A DNA stretch of 64,000 nucleotides, taken from Nocardioides conyzicola. GTDB lineage: Bacteria > Actinomycetota > Actinomycetes > Propionibacteriales > Nocardioidaceae. Shown one piece after another: positions 10,884-20,023 of the stretch. Where the stretch lies: positions 1,830,133 to 1,894,132 of the forward strand of contig NZ_BAABKM010000002.1 of NCBI RefSeq assembly GCF_039543825.1. The letters are read 5' to 3'. A program made the position numbers and the translations under genes. How positions within the stretch are numbered: the first letter of the stretch is position 1; each line of letters begins with the position of its first letter. The notes under the pieces were generated by a model, which saw nothing but the letters and a program-made list of their open reading frames with translations, ran no database searches and was not told the origin of the DNA.

Positions 10884-11516
10884 TCACAACTTCTGGTCAG
10901 CCGCGGGGGTCGCGGGTGGCCTGCTCGAAGGCGCTGCGGGCGCCGTGGACGGAGACTTCTGGTGAGGCGTGCCGTTCCGCTCGGCGTTGATCAGCTCGGA
11001 GAGCCACTCGACCTCGCGCTCGACCGACTCGACGCCGTGCCGCTGGAGCTCGGCCGCGTAGCGGTCGACCTCCTTCTGGGTCATCGACAGCTGGCCCTGG
11101 ACCCGCTCGAGGCGCTCCTGGAGCCGGGTACGCCGGCCCTCGAGCACCCGCAACCGGATCTCCATGTCGGTCGACGAGAAGAAGGCGAAGCGGATGTCGA
11201 AGTTGTCGTCCTCCCAGGCCGTGGGACCGACCTCCGACATCAGCCGCTCGAACTCCCGCGTGCCCGCCTCGGTCACCTGGTAGGTGATCCGGGGCCGCTT
11301 CGACACCGGGGTACCCGGGGTCTTCGTGGTCATCGTCTCCTCGATGAGGGACGCGCGGAGCATCTTCTTCAGGGTCGGGTAGAGCGACCCGTAGGAGAGC
11401 ACCCGTCCCCACCCGAGCATCAGGTTGAGGCGCTTGCGGAGCTCGTAGCCGTGCATGGGAGCCTCGTGCAGCAGTCCGAGGACTGCCAGCTCGATGGTCT
11501 CTGCGCGACGTGCCAT
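10884..11516 (-). CDS. PadR family transcriptional regulator
   Basis: A 210-residue regulator. The N-terminal winged helix ([22 protein letters not shown], then [12 protein letters not shown]) is the PadR signature. The rest is a long helical dimerisation region ([23 protein letters not shown]). It sits directly upstream of ino1, an arrangement conserved in actinobacteria, so it probably controls inositol synthesis and itself. The ATG at 11516 is preceded at 6 nt by TACGAT, which overlaps a TATCG-N3-CGATA dyad. The last 25 residues are Pro/Ala-rich and disordered. Confidence 0.88.
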   Translation of the reverse strand: MARRAETIELAVLGLLHEAPMHGYELRKRLNLMLGWGRVLSYGSLYPTLKKMLRASLIEETMTTKTPGTPVSKRPRITYQVTEAGTREFERLMSEVGPTAWEDDNFDIRFAFFSSTDMEIRLRVLEGRRTRLQERLERVQGQLSMTQKEVDRYAAELQRHGVESVEREVEWLSELINAERNGTPHQKSPSTAPAAPSSRPPATPAADQKL

Positions 11517-11521
11517 GGACC

Positions 11522-11534
11522 TATCGTAGCGATA
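11522..11534. promoter_or_regulatory. Dyad TATCG-TAG-CGATA overlapping the padR -10, candidate operator
   Basis: A perfect 5-3-5 palindrome. On the minus strand its central part gives TACGAT, a -10 hexamer 6 nt before the PadR ATG. A repressor bound here would block its own leaderless promoter and so the PadR-ino1 transcript. Confidence 0.5.
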
Positions 11535-11740
11535 TATCCGCGCGTTGCGAACTACGGACCTGTTGTGGCGTTCGATCGAGACGTCCGTCACGGCGATCGG
11601 GCCCGCCCCGCCTGACCGCGACCCGTTCTGCCGGGCCCCGCCGTGCGTCGTCTTGGGCGGGGATGGACGGCCCCCGTACCCTGGCGATCGATCGAGACCG
11701 ATCCCCCGACCCCTTTCCCTGATCCCGCGGAGCCGTCGAC

Positions 11741-14041
11741 GTGAGTGGCAAGCGCCGGGCCGCTGTGCCCACGCAGAAGACCAAGAAGTCGCCGAAGCGA
11801 CCCCGGACCCGCAAGCAGAAGATCTGGCGGTTCGCGCGCTGGGTGCTGGTCGCCGGCCTGGTCGGCCTGCTCCTGGTCACCGGCGGGTTCGTCTACCTCT
11901 ACCGCTCGACCCCCATCCCGGACCCCAACAAGGACTTCGAGACGCAGACGTCGTTCGTCTACTACGCCGACGGCAAGAGCGAGGTCGGCAGCTACGCGAA
12001 GCAGAACCGCGAGTCCATCTCGATCAAGGACATGCCCGACAACCTGCAGAACGCCGTGGTCGCCGCCGAGAACCGCACCTTCTGGAGCGACAAGGGCATC
12101 GACCCGCGCGGCATCATCCGCGCCGCCTTCAGCAACGCCAAGGGCAACTCGACCCAGGGCGCGTCGACGATCACCCAGCAGTACGTCAAGATCCTCTACC
12201 TCACCCAGGAGCGCTCCTACCAGCGCAAGATGAAGGAAGCGGTCCTCTCCCTCAAGCTCCAGCGCACCAAGTCGAAGACCGAGATCCTCGAGGGCTACCT
12301 CAACACGATCTACTTCGGCCGTGGCGCGTACGGCGTGCAGGCGGCCGCCGAGGCCTACTTCGCCAAGGACGCCAAGGACCTGAGCCTGCGTGAGTCGGCG
12401 GTGCTCGCCACCGTCCTCAACAACCCCTCGAAGTTCGACCCCGCCAACGGCAGGGACGCCCGGGAGGCGCTCAAGGAGCGCTACGACTACGTGCTCAACG
12501 GGATGGCGGACGCCGGCAACATCACCGCCGACGAGGCGGAGCAGGCCGAGCGCCGGCTGCCGAAGTTCCCGAAGATCCAGGCCGAGAGCAGGTACGGCGG
12601 CCAGAAGGGCCACATGCTCACGATGGTCCGCAGCGAGCTGAAGAAGCTCGGCTTCAAGGACGAGCAGATCGACGGCGGCGGCCTCCGGGTCACGACGACC
12701 TTCACGCAGAAGGCGATGAACGCCGCGCGCGAGGGGATGCTCGCCCAGCGGCCCGAGGGCAAGGAGTTCTCCGACAAGAACCTCCACGTCGCCGTCGCGA
12801 CCGTCGAGCCCGGCACCGGCGCGGTGCGCGGCTTCTACGGCGGCCAGGACTACCTGAAGTCCCAGATCAACTGGGCCGTCACCGGTGGGCAGGTCGGCTC
12901 GACGTTCAAGCCCTTCGCCGTCGCCGCGGCGCTCAAGGCCGGCTTCTCCCTCAAGGACACCTTCGACGGCAACTCGCCCTTCTACTACAACGAGCAGGGC
13001 ACCGGCCCGAAGGTGAAGAACGAGGGCGCCGGCGACGGCCAGAGCTACGGCGACCACGTCAGCCTGCTGCAGGGCACCGAGGAGTCGATCAACACCGTCT
13101 TCGCCGACCTCACGGTCTCGATGCCCGACGGCCCGGACAAGATCCTTACGACCGCCGAGGCCCTGGGCATCCCGAAGTGGGACAAGAAGCAGCACGACTA
13201 CAACAACATCGACAACAGCCCCGGCCTCGAGCCGATCTCCGGGGTCGCGCTGGGCTCCGCCACGATCGCGCCGGTCAACATGGCCAACGCCTACGCCACG
13301 ATCGCCAACGGTGGTCGCGCCGCCCCCGCGCACGTCATCACCAAGGTGACCGACAAGGACGGCAAGCGCCTCTACACGTTCAAGCAGAGCACCAAGCGCG
13401 CCATCACCGAGGACGTCGCCGCAGACACGTCGTACGCGATGCAGCAGGTCGTGAAGTCCGGCACCGGTACGGCGGCCCTGGGTCTCAACCGACCCGCCGC
13501 GGGCAAGACCGGGACGGCCACGAACTCCAAGGACCAGGTGTCCTCGGCGTGGTTCGTCGGCTACACGCCGCAGCTCTCGACGGCCGTGATGTACGTCCGG
13601 GGCAAGGGCAACGAGGGTCTCGACGGCTGGCTGCCGCAGTACTTCGGTGGCTCGTACCCCGCCCGCACCTGGACCGACGTGATGACGCGCGACCTGGAGG
13701 GCACCGACCCGGAGGAGTTCCCGCCGGCGGCCAACCTGGACGGCGACGCACCGGACGACGGCCACGCGCCGTACACGCCGCCCCCGTCGCCGACGAAGAA
13801 GCCGAAGCCGTCGAAGACGCCGAGCAACACGCCGACCAACACGCCGACGGAGTCCGAGACCCCGCCGCCGAGCGACACCCCGACCCCGACCGGCGACCCG
13901 AGCTGTGGCCTGATCGGCTGCGAGTCGCCCAGCGGCCCGCCGAGCTCGAGCCCGCCGGCGACGCCCCCGGCGAGCAGCGCCGCCCCGGGCGGCCAGGGCG
14001 CCCGTGAGGGCCGCGGGCGGCGACGGGTGCGGCGGGGCTGA
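11741..14041 (+). CDS. Bifunctional class A penicillin-binding protein
   Basis: A 766-residue glycan polymerase/transpeptidase. A basic cytoplasmic tail precedes one membrane anchor (WVLVAGLVGLLLVTGGFVYLY). The glycosyltransferase-51 domain holds VAAENRTFWSDKGID with the catalytic Glu near residue 108, plus GASTITQQYVK. The transpeptidase domain has GSTFKPF (SxxK, Ser near 387), ESINTVF (SxN) and AGKTGTATN (KTG near 588). The C-terminal 100 residues are a Pro/Thr/Ser-rich extracellular tail. GTG at 11741 matches the family start MSGKRR. Its stop overlaps the next ATG (TGATG), so the downstream membrane glycosyltransferase is coupled. Confidence 0.93.
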   Translation: MSGKRRAAVPTQKTKKSPKRPRTRKQKIWRFARWVLVAGLVGLLLVTGGFVYLYRSTPIPDPNKDFETQTSFVYYADGKSEVGSYAKQNRESISIKDMPDNLQNAVVAAENRTFWSDKGIDPRGIIRAAFSNAKGNSTQGASTITQQYVKILYLTQERSYQRKMKEAVLSLKLQRTKSKTEILEGYLNTIYFGRGAYGVQAAAEAYFAKDAKDLSLRESAVLATVLNNPSKFDPANGRDAREALKERYDYVLNGMADAGNITADEAEQAERRLPKFPKIQAESRYGGQKGHMLTMVRSELKKLGFKDEQIDGGGLRVTTTFTQKAMNAAREGMLAQRPEGKEFSDKNLHVAVATVEPGTGAVRGFYGGQDYLKSQINWAVTGGQVGSTFKPFAVAAALKAGFSLKDTFDGNSPFYYNEQGTGPKVKNEGAGDGQSYGDHVSLLQGTEESINTVFADLTVSMPDGPDKILTTAEALGIPKWDKKQHDYNNIDNSPGLEPISGVALGSATIAPVNMANAYATIANGGRAAPAHVITKVTDKDGKRLYTFKQSTKRAITEDVAADTSYAMQQVVKSGTGTAALGLNRPAAGKTGTATNSKDQVSSAWFVGYTPQLSTAVMYVRGKGNEGLDGWLPQYFGGSYPARTWTDVMTRDLEGTDPEEFPPAANLDGDAPDDGHAPYTPPPSPTKKPKPSKTPSNTPTNTPTESETPPPSDTPTPTGDPSCGLIGCESPSGPPSSSPPATPPASSAAPGGQGAREGRGRRRVRRG

Positions 14042-15489
14042 TGGTCCGACCGGTGGGCGACCGTGCCTGGGTCGACCCCACCGCGGACGACCCGGTCGTC
14101 GCCGCGCTGAGCGAGGGCGTCGGCGGACCGATCGGGAGCAGGGCCGGACGGCACCCCTGGTGGACACCGATCCGGGTGCTGCTGGCGCTCACCGCCCTCT
14201 GCCTGGCGCTCGGGATGGTGCAGAAGGGCAACTGCTACCAGGACACCTGGCAGGACGGGACCGCCCGCTACACCCACATGTGCTACTCGGACCTGCCCTA
14301 CCTCTACACCGGCCGCGGGTTCGCCGAGCTGAACTGGCCCTACAGCGACGACCAGCAGGTGCGCGACCGCTTCTCGGTCATGGAGTACCCCGTCGGGATC
14401 GCCTACTGGGCCTGGGGCACCGCCTGGGTCACGCACTGGCTCAACGGGTCGCCCGACCTCGGTCCCCGGTACGCCGCTCCGACGGACGAGGTCGCGGGGT
14501 GGCCGAAGGTGCAGCGGGAGATGCGCATCTTCGCCATCGTCAACGCGCTCGGCTTCGCCGTCCTGGCGCTCTTGTCGACCTGGCTGCTGGCGGGCGTCAC
14601 CCCCCGGCGGCCGTGGGACGCGGCGGCGTTCGCGCTCTCTCCCGCGCTGCTCCTCACCGGCCTCGTCAACTGGGACCTGATCGCGGTCGCCCTCGTGGCG
14701 GGAGCCCTGTGGGCATGGTCGCGCGACCGCCCGCTGCTGACCGGCGTCCTGATCGGGCTCGGCACGGCGACCAAGCTCTACCCGCTCTTCCTGCTCGGCG
14801 GCGTGCTGGTGATCTGCCTGCGACAACGCCGGTTCCGGGCCTTCGGGCTGGCGGTGGTGGGCGCGGTCGCCGCCTGGCTGGTCGCCAACCTGCCGGCGCT
14901 GCTGACCGGCCCGTCCGAGTGGAAGGTGTTCTGGTCGTTCAACTCCGACCGGGGCGCGGACCTCGGGTCGATCTGGCTCGTGGTGCAGCAGGCGATGGAC
15001 AAGACCACGGACCCGTTCACGTTCGAGCCGCACACGATCAACGTCGTGTCCTGGCTGTTCTTCGGGCTGTGGTGCCTGGGCGTCGCGGCGCTCGGCCTCA
15101 CGTCACCCGCGAACCCGCGGCTGGCGCAGCTCGGGTTCCTGCTCGTCGCGGGCTTCCTGCTGATCAACAAGGTCTACTCGCCGCAGTACGTGCTGTGGCT
15201 GCTGCCGCTCGCCGTCCTCGCCCGGCCGCGCTGGCGCGACCTGCTGATCTGGCAGGCCGGCGAGGTGCTCTACTTCGCGGCCGTGTGGTGGTACCTCGGG
15301 GGCTTCCTGGCCCCGGCCGGCGGCGGCGACGCGGGCTTCTACTGGGCCGCGACGCTGCTGCGGATGGCGGCGGAGCTCTACCTGGTCGCGATGGTGGTGC
15401 GGGACCTGTGGGACCCGCGGCGCGACCCGGTGCGGTCGTCGTCCGTCCCTCAGTCGACGACGACCCGGTCGAACGTCGTCGCGGTGTAG
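14041..15489 (+). CDS. Polytopic glycosyltransferase family 87 (DUF2029) protein
   Basis: A 482-residue membrane protein with about ten hydrophobic helices. GT87 members are polyprenyl-phosphate-dependent mannosyl- or arabinosyltransferases acting outside the cytoplasmic membrane. Typical features are the lumenal loop with MEYPVGIAYW, the block LTGLVNWDLIAVALVAGALWAW, GLGTATKLYPLFLL, and near the end NKVYSPQYVLWLLPLAVLARPRW. The start overlaps the PBP stop by 1 nt, so its product is probably cell-wall linked. The 3' end overlaps the convergent racemase-like gene by 40 bp. Confidence 0.85.
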   Translation: MVRPVGDRAWVDPTADDPVVAALSEGVGGPIGSRAGRHPWWTPIRVLLALTALCLALGMVQKGNCYQDTWQDGTARYTHMCYSDLPYLYTGRGFAELNWPYSDDQQVRDRFSVMEYPVGIAYWAWGTAWVTHWLNGSPDLGPRYAAPTDEVAGWPKVQREMRIFAIVNALGFAVLALLSTWLLAGVTPRRPWDAAAFALSPALLLTGLVNWDLIAVALVAGALWAWSRDRPLLTGVLIGLGTATKLYPLFLLGGVLVICLRQRRFRAFGLAVVGAVAAWLVANLPALLTGPSEWKVFWSFNSDRGADLGSIWLVVQQAMDKTTDPFTFEPHTINVVSWLFFGLWCLGVAALGLTSPANPRLAQLGFLLVAGFLLINKVYSPQYVLWLLPLAVLARPRWRDLLIWQAGEVLYFAAVWWYLGGFLAPAGGGDAGFYWAATLLRMAAELYLVAMVVRDLWDPRRDPVRSSSVPQSTTTRSNVVAV

Positions 15490-16505
15490 CGCACCCGCAC
15501 GTCGACGACGTCCCCGACGGCCGGGACCCGGGCGCCGTGGGGCAGGAAGAGCATCGACGCCTGCATGTGCGGGGGCTCGGCGAAGAGCCGCTGCTTGCCG
15601 TCGATCGAGAACGGCGAGCGCACGAATCCGGCCGCGTCCATGCCGCCGCGGGCGAGGGTGGCAGCACGCCCCCGCAGGCTCGCGTCGCCGAGAGGCGCCT
15701 CGAGCCCGATGCCGTGGGCGGTGCCGCCGCTGACGATCAGCACGTGCCCGGCCTTGGGCGCGGTGCGGTGCCGGTAGCCGAAGCCGTCGCCACGCTCCAC
15801 CGCGTGGACGTCGAGCACGGTGGCGGTCACCTGCAGCGCGGAGCGGTCGCCGAGCCAGAGGTCGGTCCCGGTGCGGGGCCGGAAGGTGAAGTCGGGGTAC
15901 GCCGTCCGCAGCGCCGCCAGCTCGCTCGCACTCAGGTGGCTGACCCAGACGGTGTCGAGCGGCAGCTCGGTCGCCACCACCTCCGTCATCAGGCGGTGCA
16001 CCTCCGAGAGGTGGGCGCCGTTGGCGAGCGGCAGGTGGAGCGCGACGCCGGCGACCCGTGCCTTCGGGTGCGCGCGCACGACGTCCGCCGTCGACCACAG
16101 CTCGCGCGCCGTCATGCCGTGGCGCAGCATGCTGGTGGTCCGCTCGAGGACGAAGCGCGCGTCGGGCTGCCGGCCCAGCAGGTCGCCCAGGTCCTCGACC
16201 CGGCTGATGGTGTGGACCACCCGGCGGGCGAGCGCGGGCTCCAGCTCGACGGCGGCCCCGAAGGGGCGCCAGGGCGTGAGGACGAGCAGGCTGCCGTCGT
16301 ACCGCCCGGCGACCTCGGGCAGCTCCTCGTAGGTGCCGACCGCGATCGTGTCGACGCCGAGCCAGGCTGCACGGCGGGCCAGCCGGCCGAGGCCGAAGCC
16401 GTAGCCGTTGCCCTTGGCGACGGGGACCAGGTCGGGCTCGGCGGTCGCAACCGACCGCAGGTGGTCGCGCCAGCGGTCGCCGTCGACGGTGAGGGTGAGG
16501 CTCAT
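15450..16505 (-). CDS. Alanine-racemase-like PLP protein
   Basis: A 351-residue fold-type III PLP protein. VPVAKGNGYGFGLG near residue 27 supplies the Schiff-base Lys, as in the racemase motif KANAYGHG, and GDGFGYRHR in the C-terminal beta domain may hold the Tyr. It departs from canonical Alr in both motifs, so racemase activity on alanine is not certain. Its ATG overlaps the FemAB stop by 1 nt (TGATG), meaning coordinated synthesis with an enzyme that adds bridge amino acids to lipid II. A racemase or epimerase acting on the bridge or stem peptide is a reasonable inference. Confidence 0.75.
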   Translation of the reverse strand: MSLTLTVDGDRWRDHLRSVATAEPDLVPVAKGNGYGFGLGRLARRAAWLGVDTIAVGTYEELPEVAGRYDGSLLVLTPWRPFGAAVELEPALARRVVHTISRVEDLGDLLGRQPDARFVLERTTSMLRHGMTARELWSTADVVRAHPKARVAGVALHLPLANGAHLSEVHRLMTEVVATELPLDTVWVSHLSASELAALRTAYPDFTFRPRTGTDLWLGDRSALQVTATVLDVHAVERGDGFGYRHRTAPKAGHVLIVSGGTAHGIGLEAPLGDASLRGRAATLARGGMDAAGFVRSPFSIDGKQRLFAEPPHMQASMLFLPHGARVPAVGDVVDVRVRYTATTFDRVVVD

Positions 16506-17650
16506 CAGCGACGACTCATGTAGACGTCGAAGGCCTTGTAGAGCACCTTGTTGAGCGGCAGGTCCCACTCGCCGACGTACTCGACGGCCTCGCCGCCGGT
16601 GCCGACCTTGAACTGGATCAGGCCGAGGTGCGGGTCGTCCTCGGCGAGGGTGTCGGTGATGCCGCGCAGGTCGTAGACGTCGGCGCCGGCGGCGATCGCG
16701 TCGCGGATCATCTGCCACTGCACGGCGTTGGAGCCGCGGACCTCGCGCTTCTCGGTGGAGGACGCGCCGTAGGAGTACCACGCGTGGGCGCCGACCCGGA
16801 TCGCGATCGTCGCCGCGACCAGGGTGCCCTCGTGCCGCCCCGTGTAGAGCCGGATCCGGTCCGGCTCCTCGGCGCCGAGCGCCTCGACCATGGTGCGGAA
16901 GTAGGACAGCGGCCGCGGGGTGAAGTGGTCGCGCTCGGCGGTGTGGACGTAGAGGTCGTGGAAGTGCTTCAGCTCCGGATCGATCGCCACGCCGTCGTAC
17001 GACGTGACCTCGACGCCCTCCTTGGCGGCCTTCTTGATGTTGCGCCGCCACAGCTGGTTCATCCCGGCGAGGACCTGTTCCTCAGTGCGGCCGGCGAGCG
17101 GGACCTGGAAGACGAACTGTGGCTGACCGGCGGCGAACCCGCCCTCGACGGCGAGCGGTCGCCAGCCGAGGTCTCGGAGCTGCGCGACCACCCGGGCGCC
17201 GGCATGGCTGCGCTCGGTGGGGGCCAGGTCGCCGAGACGGCGTACGGCGGGGTCCGCGATGCCGGCCTTGACCGTGGCGGTGTCCCAGCGGCGGGTGACC
17301 ACGGGCGGCCCCATCCGGACGCCGAAGGCGCCCCGGCCCTTGAGGTGCGCAGCCATCGGCCGCAGCCAGGGGGGGAGGTCCTCGACGTCCCAGTCGATCG
17401 CCGGGCCCTCGGGCAGGTAGGCGAGGTAGCGCTTCACCTTCGGCAGCTGCCGGTAGAGCACCAGCCCGGCGCCTACCAGCTCGCCACCGGCGAACCAGCC
17501 CAGCGACTCGTGGCGCCACTCCGCCTTGACCCGGGCCCAGGCCGGGGTCTGCAGGAAGCTGACGGAACGTTGCCGTCGGACGAAGTCGAGGTGCTCGTCG
17601 GATCCGATCTCGCGCACGACGAGAGGGGTCGAGGCGGTCGGGGGAGTCAC
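16505..17650 (-). CDS. FemAB/FemX-type peptidoglycan bridge aminoacyltransferase
   Basis: A 381-residue protein of two GNAT-like halves that transfers an amino acid from aminoacyl-tRNA to lipid II. Visible blocks are FLQTPAWARVKAEWRHESLGW near residue 33, YLPEGPAIDWD, QPQFVFQVPLAGRTEEQVLAGMNQLWRRNIKKAAKEGVEV, HAWYSYGASSTEKREVRGSNAVQWQMI, and GLIQFKVGTGGEAVEYVGEWDLPLNKVLY near the end. No coiled-coil arm is seen. The GTG at 17650 is preceded by TAGCCT at 6 nt. The gene is coupled to the racemase-like gene. Amino acid specificity (Gly, Ser or Ala) cannot be read from sequence. Confidence 0.87.
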   Translation of the reverse strand: MTPPTASTPLVVREIGSDEHLDFVRRQRSVSFLQTPAWARVKAEWRHESLGWFAGGELVGAGLVLYRQLPKVKRYLAYLPEGPAIDWDVEDLPPWLRPMAAHLKGRGAFGVRMGPPVVTRRWDTATVKAGIADPAVRRLGDLAPTERSHAGARVVAQLRDLGWRPLAVEGGFAAGQPQFVFQVPLAGRTEEQVLAGMNQLWRRNIKKAAKEGVEVTSYDGVAIDPELKHFHDLYVHTAERDHFTPRPLSYFRTMVEALGAEEPDRIRLYTGRHEGTLVAATIAIRVGAHAWYSYGASSTEKREVRGSNAVQWQMIRDAIAAGADVYDLRGITDTLAEDDPHLGLIQFKVGTGGEAVEYVGEWDLPLNKVLYKAFDVYMSRR

Positions 17651-17656
17651 AGGTCG

Positions 17657-17662
17657 AGGCTA
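17657..17662 (-). promoter_or_regulatory. -10 hexamer TAGCCT, leaderless start of femAB
   Basis: On the minus strand TAGCCT is followed after 6 nt by the GTG start of the FemAB gene. No Shine-Dalgarno sequence lies between. Confidence 0.45.
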
Positions 17663-17683
17663 GCGAACGACCCGAGCGGGTCG

Positions 17684-18751
17684 TCAGTTGCTCTCGCGCA
17701 CCATCAGGTTGCCCCACTTCTGCACTCGCGCGCAGCGGCCGGAGCCGACCGCGCAGCGCAGCAGGGGAAAGCTGTTGCCGACCGCGTGCAGGAGCAGCCG
17801 GTCCGACGACTCCCAGAGCGGCCGCTGGTCAGGTCCCTCGACCATGTACCTCCCGGTGTACGTCGCGAGCACCGCACCGGTCCGCGCGTTGCGGACCCGC
17901 ACCGTGCGAGCGGTGTTGGTCCAGGAGTAGTAGTCCTCGTCCCCCTGGTGGAGGCCGGCAATCGTCGCGACGCGCGTGCTGTCCGGGGAGAAGGCCACCG
18001 GGACCTCGCCCGCGCGCGTGCGCCACAGCGTGCGATGGGTCCGTGCCGCGAGCATCACGGCGTGGTCGCCGGCGTACGTCGCGTAGCGCCGCGTCGAGGG
18101 GCTGGCGGCCGCGGGGACGAGGACGCCGGCGAAGGGATCGTTCTCGACCGTGCGCCGGTCGATCACCTCCGTGGTCCCCTTGGTCGGGTTCCAGCTCACC
18201 ACCTCGACCGTGTAGCTGCGGTTGCCCTTCCACCGGAGGCGCTGGACGAGCACGTGGTGCTCGCTGGCCGCCTTGACCTCGACGTTGCTGCGCGCCGGCT
18301 TGTACCCGTCGAGGACCTTGCCGTCGGAGATCCGGACCGCCCGCAGACCTTCCTTGTAGGCCCAGGCCCGCAGCACCGCGGTACGACCGTCGCTCTAGGT
18401 CAGCACCGGGTAGTACCTCGAGCTGGCCACCAGGGTGCGTGCCCGACCCGCGCCGTTGATGAACGTGACGCGCGAACCCGTCTGCGTCTCGTCCTTGTCG
18501 TTGACGGCCACGTGCAGCAGGTAGCCGCCGCGGGCCTCGAGCAGCCCGGTCGGTCGGCCGCCGTGGGGCCCGCGTGCGTCGACCGTGGAGACGGGGTCGC
18601 CGCCGGGCACCACGATCCGCTCCCGCTGGGCGTCGTACCAGGGGATCCGCGGGGGCGCCGTGGGCGGCCCCGCGGCCACCGAGGAGACCGACCCGCTGAG
18701 CGCGAGCGTGGCCGTGAGGAGGGTGGTGAGCATCAAGCGTCCCGAGTGCAT
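17684..18751 (-). pseudogene. Secreted beta-propeller-like protein interrupted by an amber codon
   Basis: One continuous minus-strand frame from the ATG at 18751 to 17684 is broken by a single TAG at 18395-18397. The first part is a signal peptide (MHSGRLMLTTLLTATLALSG) plus about 95 residues; the rest continues in frame as SDGRTAVLRAWAYKEGL and ends MVRESN. The sequence has repeated strand-turn units (LRWKGNRSYTVEVVSWNP, DSTRVATI) as in WD40 or TolB-like propellers. VLT-stop-SDG would read naturally as VLTWSDG, so a TGG-to-TAG change is likely. No function is known for the intact form. Confidence 0.7.
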
Positions 18752-18841
18752 GGCCGCCACCGTACGGGAGCCTCGGACGGCCGTCCGGTCTCCGCACCAG
18801 GACTCCTCACCCGGTCCGGGCGAAGAGCGAGGACGGTTCTC

Positions 18842-18871
18842 GCCCGAATATGGCTCTCAGGCCCGAAAATG
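18842..18871 (+). repeat. Direct repeat GCCCGAAnATG upstream of the sigma gene
   Basis: GCCCGAATATG at 18842-18852 and GCCCGAAAATG at 18861-18871 begin 19 bp apart, about two helical turns, and lie 86-115 bp before the ECF sigma start. This could be a pair of activator sites for the module promoter; otherwise chance. Confidence 0.35.
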
Positions 18872-18956
18872 TCCGAGAGGGAGGTATCAGGACCCGCGCC
18901 CGCGACTCCTCACGGGCGTGATCCTGATCGAGAGACAACAGGGAGCAGCGCGGCCC

Positions 18957-19556
18957 ATGACCCAGCGTGGTGGCTCACCGGCCGGTGACGCACGCCCGGC
19001 GGACGTGTGGTCCGAGGCCACCGGCGGGTTCAACCGCTGGGTGGCGGGGGACCCCGCGGGCCTCGACGACCTGGTCGCGGTGATGACGCCGGTGCTGTGG
19101 CACGTCGTCCGCGCCTACCGGCTCTCCGAGCCCGCCGCCGAGGACGTCATCCAGAACACCTGGCTCGCCCTGGTACGCCGCCGCGCGGCGATCGTCGACC
19201 CGGTGGCCGTCGGCGGGTGGCTGACCACGACGGCCCGGCGCGAGGCCTGGCGGGTCGCCGGCGCGAAGACCACGCCGACCCCGGTCGAGGACGACGACCT
19301 CGCGCAGGTGCTTCCTCGGCAGCGCTCGGCGGAGGACAGTGTCGTGCAGCACGACGAGGGCGACCGCCTGTGGGCCGCCGTCGACGGGCTGCCGGAGCGC
19401 TGTCGCCGGCTGCTGCGGGTCGTCGCGTTCGAGAACCGCCCCGACTACCGCGAGCTGGCGACCGAGCTCGGCATGCCCGTCGGCAGCATCGGCCCCACCC
19501 GCGGCCGCTGTCTCGCCAAGCTGCGGGTGGCCCTGATGCAGGCTGGAGGAGTCTGA
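18957..19556 (+). CDS. ECF-type RNA polymerase sigma factor
   Basis: A 199-residue sigma-70 family factor with regions 2 and 4 only. Region 2 reads FNRWVAGDPAGLDDLVAVM then YRLSEPAAEDVIQNTWLALV. Region 4 is LWAAVDGLPERCRRLLRVV then RDPYRELATELGMPVGS-like sequence leading to RGRCLAKLR, a DNA-binding helix-turn-helix. GGGAGC lies about 10 nt before the ATG. Its stop overlaps the next ATG (TGATG). It is the first gene of the protease module, so it probably directs transcription of the module. No classical membrane anti-sigma gene is adjacent; the next protein may fill that place. Confidence 0.9.
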   Translation: MTQRGGSPAGDARPADVWSEATGGFNRWVAGDPAGLDDLVAVMTPVLWHVVRAYRLSEPAAEDVIQNTWLALVRRRAAIVDPVAVGGWLTTTARREAWRVAGAKTTPTPVEDDDLAQVLPRQRSAEDSVVQHDEGDRLWAAVDGLPERCRRLLRVVAFENRPDYRELATELGMPVGSIGPTRGRCLAKLRVALMQAGGV

Positions 19557-20017
19557 TGAACGATCTGAGCCGCGAGGCACTGCTCGGCATCGTCCGGGAC
19601 GTCTACGAGCGCCACGACCCCGTGCCCGACCACCTGGTCGCGGCCATGCAGGCCGCGGCGGCGATCGCCGCGTCCGACCTCGACCTGGAGCTGATGGAGC
19701 TCGTCGAGTCCTCCACCGAGCTGGCCGGGGCACGCGGCTCCACGTCGTACACGCTCCGCTTCGTGCACGGCGACACCGACCTGCTCCTGCGGATCGCCGT
19801 GGACAACGGCCGGTCCCGGGTGGACGGTTGGATCGTGCCGGCCGAACCCATGACCATCCGCGCGCTCCCCGGCGAGGAGCCGGCCGCGCACGAGGCGGTC
19901 ACCACCGAGTCCGGGCGATTCTCGCTGACGGACCTCCCGGTCGGGCTGATGCGGCTGCGGCTGGAGCCGCACGACGGTGCCCGCCCGGCCTTCGCCACCC
20001 CCACCTTCGAGATCTGA
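19556..20017 (+). CDS. Small protein with carboxypeptidase-regulatory-like domain
   Basis: A 153-residue soluble protein. The N-terminal 60 residues are helical (REALLGIVRDVYERHDPVPDHLVAAM). The C-terminal half is beta-rich, with VDGWIVPAEPMTIRAL and SGRFSLTDLPVGLMRLRLE, the signature of CarboxypepD-reg (transthyretin-like) domains. It is coupled to the sigma gene by TGATG and followed after 6 bp by the subtilase. The order sigma factor then this protein suggests a role in controlling the sigma factor or in recognising a signal. That is inference; no biochemical function is known to me. Confidence 0.7.
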   Translation: MNDLSREALLGIVRDVYERHDPVPDHLVAAMQAAAAIAASDLDLELMELVESSTELAGARGSTSYTLRFVHGDTDLLLRIAVDNGRSRVDGWIVPAEPMTIRALPGEEPAAHEAVTTESGRFSLTDLPVGLMRLRLEPHDGARPAFATPTFEI

Positions 20018-20023
20018 GGAACC

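Noticed and set aside
18395..18397. TAG as a recoded amino acid (pyrrolysine)
   Set aside because: No pyl-type gene is in the window and this lineage is not known to use it; a nonsense mutation is simpler.
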